Source: a virus
Strand: one strand, 5' to 3'
Length of the DNA: 38,859 nt
Virus record (IMG/VR): IMGVR_UViG_3300046514_000359
Span: 1-38,859 of that record
In this document: positions 17,079 to 25,862 of the stretch, in pieces
How the letters are laid out: the number at the start of each line of letters is the position of its first letter
Position numbering within the stretch: the first letter of the stretch is position 1
Translations under genes and position numbers: made by a program
The notes under the pieces: generated by a model
Told to the model about the DNA's origin: nothing
The model's input: the letters and a program-made list of their open reading frames with translations, nothing else
Database searches by the model: none

Positions 17079-18257
17079 TTATGGGCGTGCATAATCGTGA
17101 AGATACGCATGCCAATATACAATATCACCTGTCGTGATTAACGTTGCAGATGTATTAGTAACAGCAGTTCCAGCTCCAATCGTAAAGCCCATGCTTGTGT
17201 TATTCACAAAAGCACCCTTAATAGCAGGGCCATTAATCGTATCAACACGATTACTGAACGTTGGAAATCTTGGAGGCGGATACAGCTGAGATCCTGCACT
17301 AATATCTTGACCGCCTGTATTTACATCGCCTACAGCTACAACCTGAGGGAAGCTTAGTCCCGGAATTGTGTTAGTAGGTGTAATAGGTTGGTTAGGATTA
17401 AATGCAGTATATGCAGTGGAATTGATGTTACAAGTAAACGTACGATTACTTGCTACAGAAATTACATATGCATACGCTGGAGATCCAGGAATCAATAGAT
17501 TAGGAAGCGAATTCAATTGCACTGTACCGTATGGTTGCGGAATACGAAATGCAATCTGTTGTCCCACTTCAAAGTTATGATCCATAGTGGTAGTAACTTG
17601 TGTAGTAGCTCCTAGAGAGATCAACGAGATATAATTATCTTGCGGAAGATATAGGAACGGATACAACACTTTCTGTACTGTTGATCCAACAGGTGAACCA
17701 CTCAGTGCAGTATAATTACTTCCGCTAGCATCCCAACTTACTGTAAAAGTATTAGCAGATCCGACAGTAATGATTGTAAACATCATTCCTGCCATTTGAG
17801 CCATACCAGTACTTGCAGATTGATATAATCCTTTCAATAGAACAGTATCACCAACTTTGTAACCGTGGCCTGTAACTGTAAATACTGGAGGATTAGCAGC
17901 AGTTGCACTAACAATTTGTTGTGCTGGTCCATACTGTAACAACTGACCTGCTTGAAATACATTGATCGCTTGATGTGTAGCATCATTTGATATTGTATCA
18001 AAAGCGGTAAATGTGGTTGATCCACTTGGATATAGCTCAATCATAGTTGGAATAGTTGAAGATGTAGTATCTATCAAATTGCTATCCCACCATGCTCTAG
18101 TAACTTTATTAACTGCTGGAGCATTTTTCATGTTAGTATAGTTCCAAATCTCAACAAAATCAGGCATAAAAGGAAGTTTTATTACAGCCGATGTTGCAGC
18201 AGCTTCAGTTCCTGTTGCTACGAAAGAGCCTTTAGCTAATCTTGAATATTCAGCCAT
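17079..18257 (-). CDS. major virion protein next to the capsid gene, 392 aa
   Basis: A 392-residue beta-rich protein starting MAEYSRLAKGSFVATGTEAA. Residues ~120-190 contain the FCCH-like unit VTGHGYKVGDTVLLKG...MFTIITVGSANTFTV. A second similar unit follows from ~225 (VTTTMDHNFEVGQQIAF). The C-terminus ends TGDIVYWHAYLHDYARP. It starts 1 nt after the capsid stop and is closed by a terminator, so it should be made at capsid-like level; this suits a decoration or abundant head protein. I recall similar genes directly behind N4-gp56-type capsid genes. Family not formally named. Confidence 0.6.
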   Translation of the reverse strand: MAEYSRLAKGSFVATGTEAAATSAVIKLPFMPDFVEIWNYTNMKNAPAVNKVTRAWWDSNLIDTTSSTIPTMIELYPSGSTTFTAFDTISNDATHQAINVFQAGQLLQYGPAQQIVSATAANPPVFTVTGHGYKVGDTVLLKGLYQSASTGMAQMAGMMFTIITVGSANTFTVSWDASGSNYTALSGSPVGSTVQKVLYPFLYLPQDNYISLISLGATTQVTTTMDHNFEVGQQIAFRIPQPYGTVQLNSLPNLLIPGSPAYAYVISVASNRTFTCNINSTAYTAFNPNQPITPTNTIPGLSFPQVVAVGDVNTGGQDISAGSQLYPPPRFPTFSNRVDTINGPAIKGAFVNNTSMGFTIGAGTAVTNTSATLITTGDIVYWHAYLHDYARP

Positions 18258-18258
18258 C

Positions 18259-19464
18259 TTATACCCCCAATGCGCTAGAGCGAGTTGAAAGAACGTTGCG
18301 GATAGCTGTATCTTGAGTCAGAGCTTGAGCTTGAGCAAATTTAACAGCAAGAGTAGCGTTCTGAGCTAACATACCAGAATAATAAGGATCACGATAAATA
18401 AGATTCATCGAGAAACCATCTTGATTGATATGCGTAATAGCTTGTTTACCTAAAACGGTGTTGTAGTATACATCAGAAGTCATACCAGCTGAGTTAGTAG
18501 CTGCATTACGCGCCACAGGTGCTTCAGAGCTAGTTAAAATTCTAATATTTGCTACTGCGCCATATTCGGATGGCAACGCGCTACTATTATTTGGATAATT
18601 CCACTGGTTTTGGAATGAAATGTTACCGCTAGCAGCCATTGCATCAAAGTCTGACTGTAGTTCAGTCGAACTTAACATGAAATAACTCGATCTCACGGGT
18701 CCGGTTCCAAAACGTAAATCCCCGTTGATACCTGACATAAATTTGTATGCATTATTAGTATCAAGAGTAGTAGCAACCAAACTAAAATCTGTAACCCCGA
18801 GCGGTGTTGGGTTAAAAGAACCTCCTCCCCCTCCGGCGTTTATTTGACTCGCAGCAGAAACGATATAATCGCGCAAAATCAAATCTTCAGCTTGACGCAT
18901 GGCGACCGCTAAACGCTCTGATACCCACGCTAATACGCCTTCTTGATCTTGCAAAATAACTTGCTCGTTAATGATACATCCTGTACCAAAAAAAGCCATT
19001 TGTGCATCGATGATGTCTCTCTGAGGCACCTGTGCTGGTGGATCAATTCCTGAATTCCCCAACTGTACAGTCGGTGGTTGTAGTGCGCGTGGGCGCATAA
19101 ATCTGCATGTAGTTCCGCCGTTTGCGGGCATAGAAACTTTATCGCACACAGTAATGTAATTCATTGTTGGGGTCGGCACATATCATTTTGTTACTAACAC
19201 TCAACTATTAGTTAACTGTTAGGATAAGTCATTTCTGCTTATCTCATTCCCTTTCGTTGGAATGTTCGGACTGTCGCTTCTCTTTCGAGTTTCTTCACTC
19301 AGTCTCTCAGGCTGTATTTAAACTTGCCCCCTGTCGCCATGCCTTTCGGTTTAGGCTTCCAAGTCAATCAGAAGAAATTTAACGATACCATATTATTTTA
19401 GCATCGCCGGAGCTAGGCTCTGGAGAATCATTGGGCCCAACCCAGAAGTGGTTGTAATACTCAC
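18259..19464 (-). CDS. major capsid protein, N4-gp56 type, interrupted by a group I intron
   Basis: Read as two exons: 19464-19400 (65 nt) and 19183-18259 (925 nt). Exon 1 starts GTG behind AAGGAAATAAGATC and encodes MSITTTSGLGPMILQSLAPAM plus two bases of a Leu codon. Exon 2 continues YVPTPTMNYITVCDKV, then FMRPRALQPPTVQLGNSGID and the helix RLAVAMRQAEDLILRDYIVS. The joined 329-residue protein has the layout of the N4-gp56 capsid family: N-arm, VCDKVSMPANGGTTCRF strand, spine helix, then the A-domain. Without splicing the in-frame TGA at 19185-19183 truncates exon 1 reading and exon 2 has no ribosome site. Forms the shell around the scaffold. Confidence 0.8.
19184..19399 (-). ncRNA. 216-nt group I intron, no internal ORF
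   Basis: Boundaries follow from pairing. P1: exon end GGCGATGCT pairs with GGTATCGTT in the intron, placing a U.G at the 5' site. P10: exon-2 start ATAT pairs with ATAT just before that guide. The intron ends in G (19184). P7 is GACTG (in GAGAGACTGA) with CAGTC (in GCGACAGTCC); P8 is CTC-GAAA-GAG; P9 CATTCC/GGAATG; a further stem GATAAG/CTTATC. The transcript is on the minus strand. It should self-splice with guanosine. At 216 nt it is near the small end for group I introns. No endonuclease ORF fits inside. Confidence 0.85.
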
Positions 19465-19626
19465 GATCTTATTTCCTTGTGGTGGTTACAAGAATGTGAT
19501 ACAATGATTGGTAGACGAGCCTAACTTACGTCCGTTCTCAATATACCTTCAGGGTGTGCGAAGTCCTATTACGCGATAGATTTAACGCATTCCTGCGAAA
19601 CTTCATTTTAACAAAGGAAACATTAT

Positions 19627-20340
19627 ATGCAACAATTAATTGGACTAAGATTTGGGCAATGGATTGTACTTGAATTCTTAGGAAAGTTTGTGCGAGTAAA
19701 CAAATTCAAAGTCAAATGTGATTGTGGGAATGAATCAATTTCAGATTACATAGCTTTAACAAGGGGTAAAAGTACTAAATGCCGATCATGCGCTCGAAAA
19801 ATATCAACTAAAGGAGAGAAAAATGCAGCACATAAGCATGGATATTCTTCTGTAAATCATCCAAATTTTAAAGTGTATACGGCTTGGTGTATGATAAAAA
19901 GTCGATGCACCAGAGAAAAAGATAAGAATTACTCAAATTATGGAGGTAGAGGAATTGTGATGTGTGAACGATGGAAAGAATCGTTCGAAAATTTCTTAGA
20001 AGATATGGGTCATCCAAAACCTCATGAAAGTATAGATCGAATAGATGTTAATGGAAACTATTGCCCAGAGAATTGCAGATGGACAGATCAAGAAACCCAA
20101 AGCAATAACAAGAGGGAGAATATTTATTATGAATATGAAGGATTAAAACTTTCTGAAACTCAATGGGCTAGAAAACTAGGGATTTCTAGAAATAAAGTAA
20201 TGTGGTGGGCTCGCAAAAATGGTATTGAATGGGTTATTAAAAATACTGAATTACTCATCCAAACAAAAGTTGGAATGAGTGATCATGAATACTTGTCATT
20301 AGGTTTAGAATTGCCATCTAAAAAATATAGACTATCTTGA
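19627..20340 (+). CDS. HNH/AP2-type homing endonuclease, free-standing, 237 aa
   Basis: Residues 1-60 have RFGQWIVLEFLG and a CDCGN...CRSC zinc module, usual at the start of these phage nucleases. The core at ~88-160 has YTAWCMIKSRCTREK, NYGGRGIVMCERW, DRIDVNGNYCPENCRW then TDQETQSNNKR, the conserved HNH-like pattern. The last ~70 residues (from about 170) are an extra DNA-binding tail with a YEGLKLSETQWARKLGISR helix-turn-helix. Ribosome site AAAGGAAAC. It lies 162 nt upstream of the intron-containing capsid gene on the opposite strand, between scaffold and capsid, so it is not in the intron. It could promote trans homing of the intron. Confidence 0.85.
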   Translation: MQQLIGLRFGQWIVLEFLGKFVRVNKFKVKCDCGNESISDYIALTRGKSTKCRSCARKISTKGEKNAAHKHGYSSVNHPNFKVYTAWCMIKSRCTREKDKNYSNYGGRGIVMCERWKESFENFLEDMGHPKPHESIDRIDVNGNYCPENCRWTDQETQSNNKRENIYYEYEGLKLSETQWARKLGISRNKVMWWARKNGIEWVIKNTELLIQTKVGMSDHEYLSLGLELPSKKYRLS

Positions 20341-20390
20341 TCCACTCATCCAAACGCTCTTCCCCTCTTCCCTCTCCTGCCTAGATAACC

Positions 20391-20424
20391 GGATATTTCT
20401 GCTTTCGCACTGGCAGAAATATCC
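20391..20424. terminator. 12-bp perfect hairpin between convergent HNH and scaffold genes
   Basis: GGATATTTCTGC (20391-20402) pairs with GCAGAAATATCC (20413-20424) around a 10-nt loop. It lies between the stop of the plus-strand HNH gene and the stop of the minus-strand scaffold gene. Read rightwards it is followed by TTCATTATG; no long U-run follows in either direction. It probably acts as a bidirectional terminator or mRNA 3'-end stabiliser. Confidence 0.6.
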
Positions 20425-20434
20425 TTCATTATGA

Positions 20435-21094
20435 TCATAGTCGCAATCTCGATTGCAGCTCTTTCATCTTATCATATGCTTGCTTCTGTCCGTCCGGTGA
20501 ATAATTACCTACTGATTGATACGGAGCAGCCCCGACGGATGTAGGTTGATAGTATGGGCTACGTCTAGCAGCATCGACTTTTTCTTGTATCGATGTTTCT
20601 TTAACGGGATCTTTATGTAAGCCGAGTTCTTTAATCGTTTGATACACTAGCTTTTGTCTGTCAAATCCAGCGGGCATACGCAATATATTCTCTGCTAGTT
20701 TAGGCGATCTCTCTGCGAATTTGTCAGCTAGTTCTAAAACATGATAGAAATCGGGGTTATTATCTAAGAACATTTCTTGCTTTAACTCTTCTTTAGCCTG
20801 TACTTTAGCTTGCTGCATGGCTTTTTCGATTTGGGATTGATTCGATTGACCGAACTTAGCAAGCTTTTTCTCTAGTCTCTTGTGATCAACGTAAGGCTCT
20901 GGGTCGTCTTCTTCTACTTCTTGCACTTGATTCTGATGTTGAGACATCTCATTCAATCTCTTTTCCATGTCTTCACGTCTAGCACGTTCAGCACCTAGCT
21001 CTTGCTGATACTTGGCTTCCAGCTTTCTGAAATTTAGCTCTTTATCACTGACTTGATTTGTTTGTGGTTGAACATTTTCTGTGTTATCTGTCAT
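20435..21094 (-). CDS. capsid scaffold-like protein, 219 aa
   Basis: A 219-residue, highly charged helical protein. Residues 18-50 form a coiled coil (KELNFRKLEAKYQQELGAER), residues 60-70 are acidic (EVEEDDPEP), and residues ~75-120 are a second Lys/Glu/Gln helix. The C-terminus (GQKQAYDKMKELQSRLRL) is a basic helix, as used by scaffolds to bind the coat. It directly precedes the capsid gene, apart from the inserted HNH gene, and follows the portal, matching the order portal-scaffold-capsid of short-tailed phages. It should guide procapsid assembly and leave before DNA filling. Confidence 0.75.
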   Translation of the reverse strand: MTDNTENVQPQTNQVSDKELNFRKLEAKYQQELGAERARREDMEKRLNEMSQHQNQVQEVEEDDPEPYVDHKRLEKKLAKFGQSNQSQIEKAMQQAKVQAKEELKQEMFLDNNPDFYHVLELADKFAERSPKLAENILRMPAGFDRQKLVYQTIKELGLHKDPVKETSIQEKVDAARRSPYYQPTSVGAAPYQSVGNYSPDGQKQAYDKMKELQSRLRL

Positions 21095-21136
21095 ATATAT
21101 CCTTTGAGACTGTTTTAAATGAACTAGAGGGCCGCT

Positions 21137-21634
21137 ATGATACGTATTGATCGACTAGAAACTCATGATAGACTACAACATTTTACTAGTCAAAATTTTT
21201 CCATCTCTGAATGCTGTCAAGATCTAATTAATCAAAAACCATTTGGGAACTATCCTTTCTACATCTTTGCTCATGCTCGCACCGATGAGAATATATCAGT
21301 AAAAAGGTTGATATGGCAGCCTAGATTGAGTAGACCAAAACCACAAACAAATAGCATGCTGTTCAAGGCATACCCCGGAACAGATATAGTTAAAATCATA
21401 TGGATGATTCCAGCAAGAGAGACATGGAATTCATTTAAGAAAGATCAACTTACCGCCAATCCCGATATTCTAGATAGTATAAATGCCTTTGAACACAATA
21501 GAACATTGTTAGAACGTCCGGAAGATGATGACTTATCAGATGCAGAAATTGATTCTATCTATAGCCAGCTTGCAATAGAAGCAAAGCGTAAAAAGCGAAT
21601 GGATTCGATTTGGATGCCCCCCCCAATAGCTTAA
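21137..21634 (+). CDS. conserved phage protein of unknown function, 165 aa
   Basis: Residues 8-60 read THDRLQHFTSQNFSISECCQ then FYIFAHARTDENISVKRLIW, and ~60-110 hold QTNSMLFKAYPGTDIVKIIW followed by MIPARETW. The acidic LERPEDDDLSDAEIDSIYSQ segment closes a C-terminal helix. I have the impression of a family that recurs beside portal and scaffold genes of short-tailed phages, but its function is unknown. It is the only plus-strand gene here apart from the HNH gene, and its stop meets that of the 56-residue minus gene inside GCTTAAGC. Confidence 0.6.
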   Translation: MIRIDRLETHDRLQHFTSQNFSISECCQDLINQKPFGNYPFYIFAHARTDENISVKRLIWQPRLSRPKPQTNSMLFKAYPGTDIVKIIWMIPARETWNSFKKDQLTANPDILDSINAFEHNRTLLERPEDDDLSDAEIDSIYSQLAIEAKRKKRMDSIWMPPPIA

Positions 21635-21801
21635 GCTAAAGAGCGTGGAGGTTTACTCAGTTTCTTTGTTGGAACTGAATTCATCCCTAATGAATCTTCA
21701 CGCATCTTGCCGACCTTAGCTTTTATACCAGTGCCGTAATAGTCTCCCATAGCTCGACCTGATTGATTAGGTTTAGCTGTGTGTGCGTTCCTAGCCTTCA
21801 T
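21631..21801 (-). CDS. small conserved virion-region protein, 56 aa
   Basis: A 56-residue basic protein starting MKARNAHTAKPNQSGRAMGD, continuing YYGTGIKAKVGKMREDSLGM and ending LSKPPRSLA. Its ATG overlaps the stop of the preceding gene (ATGA), and its stop TAA lies inside GCTTAAGC shared with the convergent plus-strand gene. The MGDYYGTGIKAKVGKMRE block has the look of a conserved small phage protein between portal and scaffold. Too short to assign a fold. Confidence 0.6.
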   Translation of the reverse strand: MKARNAHTAKPNQSGRAMGDYYGTGIKAKVGKMREDSLGMNSVPTKKLSKPPRSLA

Positions 21802-22055
21802 TTCTCTAGCTCAATCACTAAGTTTTTTACTGGAATGTAATCATCTGTCATTCCCATTCCCTTTCCTACTGGAACTGCACCTTTATTCGAATGCGTCTTT
21901 GTGCCTACTGGCTGTCTATATCCAACGCCATGATGCGCACCAGCATTAACGAAACAAGATGAACGTTGGTCATAATCAGGACAAGTAAAATCCCAAGGTG
22001 ATTTACTTGGGGTCTTGGGGAGATCTGGAATTGTGTCTTTAAAGTTCTTTTTCAT
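21798..22055 (-). CDS. small phage protein, 85 aa
   Basis: An 85-residue protein starting MKKNFKDTIPDLPKTPSKSP. The middle (CPDYDQRSSCFVNAGAHHGV then GYRQPVGTKTHSNKG) is rich in Gly, His and Cys and could bind a metal, but spacing is not that of a classical finger. The end (DDYIPVKNLVIELEK) is a short helix. It reads directly into the 56-residue gene by ATGA overlap. It belongs to the block of small genes between portal and scaffold. Function unknown. Confidence 0.6.
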   Translation of the reverse strand: MKKNFKDTIPDLPKTPSKSPWDFTCPDYDQRSSCFVNAGAHHGVGYRQPVGTKTHSNKGAVPVGKGMGMTDDYIPVKNLVIELEK

Positions 22056-22301
22056 GTAACAGCCCTTGTTAATTTAAAATTAACTAACTAAATATCAATA
22101 ACTTGATATATAGCACGATGTAATACGTCTTGTGTTTTTATGTCTAGGGAAAACACAAGCAAAACCTAGATCCCTTTCCTGACAGCTAATCAGGGGCAAT
22201 CTCTTTCAGGTAGCGACAACCCGGCATTTCTGTGTTGGATGCCATCCGCCGCGATTTATTTTACATGTTATGCTTTTCACATGTTAGCGTATAAGAGCTA
22301 A
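22056..22301 (-). other. 246-nt noncoding region rich in hairpins, downstream of a tRNA-like gene
   Basis: Together with the tRNA-like gene this makes the longest stretch (22056-22379) without a protein gene in the window. On the minus strand it holds several stems: GGCAT/ATGCC, CCTGA/TCAGG inside CCC/GGG, and TCTAGG/CCTAGA. On the plus strand the octamer ACATGTTA occurs twice, 10 nt apart, near 22263-22288. No reading frame of note is present. It could be a processed spacer or an unrecognised structured RNA. Confidence 0.4.
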
Positions 22302-22373
22302 TGACACGTGGTTGAATCGAACGAACCGACCCCCCGATTATACATCAGGACTCTCCCACTGAGCTAACGCGTC
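22302..22373 (-). tRNA. divergent or degenerate tRNA, apparent anticodon UAU
   Basis: A 72-nt element with a 7/7 paired acceptor stem GACGCGT/ACGTGTC (one G.U), box-A-like TAGCTCAGTGGGAGAG D-arm, a 5-bp anticodon stem CCTGA/TCGGG, and T-loop TTCGATT. Peculiarities: the anticodon loop TGTATAA has G where U33 is invariant, the T-stem needs a bulged C, and the base between D- and anticodon stems is lost unless the D-stem is shortened. No CCA is encoded. If it works it reads AUA (Ile). It begins 7 nt after the stop of the 73-residue gene. Confidence 0.55.
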
Positions 22374-22379
22374 TAAAAA

Positions 22380-22601
22380 CTAATTACGTGTGCCAGGTTT
22401 CATAGGATGCCCATGAACCTTTTTCTTTGCATTTTCTTGCATTGATTTAATAGTTTCTGTTGTATCTTCGTAATGAGATAATCCGCCAAAACCCTCAGCA
22501 CTAGATTCATCTTTGATCTTATGTCCACCGTCAGGAAATACAGAGCCTTTTGAGCGTCCGCCAATCCAGTTACTGTGATCATCAATTCTTTTACCGCTCA
22601 T
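22380..22601 (-). CDS. small phage protein between portal and tRNA-like gene, 73 aa
   Basis: A 73-residue protein starting MSGKRIDDHSNWIGGRSKGS and continuing VFPDGGHKIKDESSAEGFGG. It is rich in Gly, Ser, Lys, Asp and His with no hydrophobic core, so it may fold only in a complex. The end KKVHGHPMKPGTRN is basic. It has a plausible ribosome site (GGAGATATT). It lies just downstream of the portal. It resembles small proteins in the same place in related phages, but has no known role. Confidence 0.6.
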   Translation of the reverse strand: MSGKRIDDHSNWIGGRSKGSVFPDGGHKIKDESSAEGFGGLSHYEDTTETIKSMQENAKKKVHGHPMKPGTRN

Positions 22602-22664
22602 AATATCTCCTGTAGCCCTTGAAGGCTGTTAATTTAATCCAATCTCTTTATAACATTATTCTAT

Positions 22665-24827
<2,163 letters not shown>

Positions 24828-24848
24828 AGTGACCTCTTTATTATGAAA

Positions 24849-24905
24849 TTAGTTCTTGATTACTTTATAACCGTGTGCATGTAAAAACTCAATAGCCGAT
24901 TGGTC
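24849..24905 (-). pseudogene. orphan C-terminal fragment paralogous to the 53-aa gene downstream
   Basis: Between the small membrane protein gene and the portal, a frame reads DQSAIEFLHAHGYKVIKN then TAA. It mirrors the C-terminus of the 53-residue protein (AIESAIKYLEKHGYTVSEQ) with about half the positions identical. No start codon or ribosome site fits. It either is the remnant of a duplicated gene, or is reached from the membrane protein gene by a +1 shift at AAA TGA C. The residual conservation suggests it was coding recently. Confidence 0.5.
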
Positions 24906-25065
24906 ATTTATTTTTCAGTAACTCGATAAACATTTCATATAATTTATCGATTCTTGCACTTTGAACTTGCATGTCTCCACGGATTTCTCTTATATCATTG
25001 TGGATATAGAAAAGTCCTCCGAGTAATGTAGCCACGATTGTAAAGACTTGTAACCATTCCATCAT
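24904..25065 (-). CDS. small single-span membrane protein, 53 aa
   Basis: MMEWLQVFTIVATLLGGLFY is a 20-residue hydrophobic helix followed by IHNDIREIRGDMQVQSARID and an amphipathic helix KLYEMFIELLKNK. AGGTGAT precedes ATG closely. The shape (N-terminal anchor then charged coiled coil) is that of many small phage envelope proteins, including holins, spanin-like subunits and superinfection factors. It lies between terminase and portal. No family is assigned and a lysis role is only possible. Confidence 0.6.
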   Translation of the reverse strand: MMEWLQVFTIVATLLGGLFYIHNDIREIRGDMQVQSARIDKLYEMFIELLKNK

Positions 25066-25077
25066 ATCACCTATATG

Positions 25078-25239
25078 TTATTGTTCAGATACCGTGTATC
25101 CATGTTTTTCTAAATATTTGATAGCCGATTCAATTTGAGCAGCTAAATCGTTTCCTTGAAATGTTTTATCGAACTTTGCAATTTTAGATTTGAGTTCTTT
25201 CATAGGATCAATAGTAAATTCGTGTTCTCTTGCTGACAT
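25078..25239 (-). CDS. small helical protein, 53 aa
   Basis: MSAREHEFTIDPMKELKSKI, then AKFDKTFQGNDLAAQIESA and a final IKYLEKHGYTVSEQ. It is helical, acidic-basic mixed, without Cys. The start at 25239 overlaps the stop of the HNH gene (TAATG) and has AAGGA 8 nt upstream, which decides against an in-frame ATG 12 codons earlier. A degenerate copy of its C-terminus lies 170 nt downstream. Function unknown. The HGYxV end is a small motif shared with some phage cofactors. Confidence 0.6.
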   Translation of the reverse strand: MSAREHEFTIDPMKELKSKIAKFDKTFQGNDLAAQIESAIKYLEKHGYTVSEQ

Positions 25240-25826
25240 TAGTCGGTCCTTTTTTGTGCGCATGATCTTGAACAATATATATGCTTAGCATATTTATTAG
25301 AGGAGAATTCTTGCAGACATGAAGGACAGTCTTTTATCACATCATCAAGGCCCGAATCTCTTCTAAACTTAGACTTGCATGCATTTGAACAAAACTTTGT
25401 TTTAGATCTTTTTGTTGTTTCGTATTCTTTAGTGCATACTTCGCATTTAAATGTTTTTGCTTCCCACTTTCCAAAGTTATTTTTCAATGCATGATATTTA
25501 TGCCATGCTATACCTTCTTCGCTAGCATGCCATTCTTTTGTTAGATGTCGTATTCCATCCATTCTCGAAGATGCCCAAGCTCTCTTTTCTTCGGTCATAT
25601 GCAAGCGAAGATGCTCCGCTTGTGCCATCAATTCAAGATTGTCAATGCAGTTATCTGACTTATTTCCATTTTTATGATGGATATGACAGCCTTTAGGTAT
25701 CGCTCCATGATGTTGCATCCAAACCCATCGATGGGCTCTTATTTTAGGACATGCTGTTGAAATCCAGTATCCTGTTTTTTTATCTAGATAAAATGTTTTA
25801 TCGTAATGCGTTTGTTTTTCGTTCAT
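25239..25826 (-). CDS. HNH endonuclease with C-terminal zinc fingers, 195 aa
   Basis: Residues ~29-75 form the HNH_3-type core: HRWVWMQHHGAIPKGCHIHH followed by KNGNKSDNCIDNLELMAQAE, with the H-H and N characteristic of the family. Two Cys4-type fingers follow at ~125-150 (CEVC...CSNAC) and ~165-190 (CPSCLQEF...CSRSC), probably for DNA binding. It is placed immediately behind the terminase large subunit gene, where free-standing homing nucleases often sit. Start 25826 (MNEKQTHYDKTF) is preferred; a TTG 12 codons upstream is the alternative. A DNA-nicking enzyme of the homing type. Confidence 0.8.
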   Translation of the reverse strand: MNEKQTHYDKTFYLDKKTGYWISTACPKIRAHRWVWMQHHGAIPKGCHIHHKNGNKSDNCIDNLELMAQAEHLRLHMTEEKRAWASSRMDGIRHLTKEWHASEEGIAWHKYHALKNNFGKWEAKTFKCEVCTKEYETTKRSKTKFCSNACKSKFRRDSGLDDVIKDCPSCLQEFSSNKYAKHIYCSRSCAQKRTD

Positions 25827-25862
25827 ATATCTAAGCATATCAAGGCTAGCAGATAAAGTCAA

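Noticed and set aside
19177-19179. GTG as capsid gene start
   Set aside because: No ribosome site; the N-terminus would lack part of the capsid fold. The spliced upstream exon explains it better.
20346-20429. Small frame MKDISASAKAE... behind the scaffold gene as first capsid exon
   Set aside because: No ribosome site, it contains the whole hairpin, and no splice solution to the coat gene was found; the exon at 19464-19400 fits fully.
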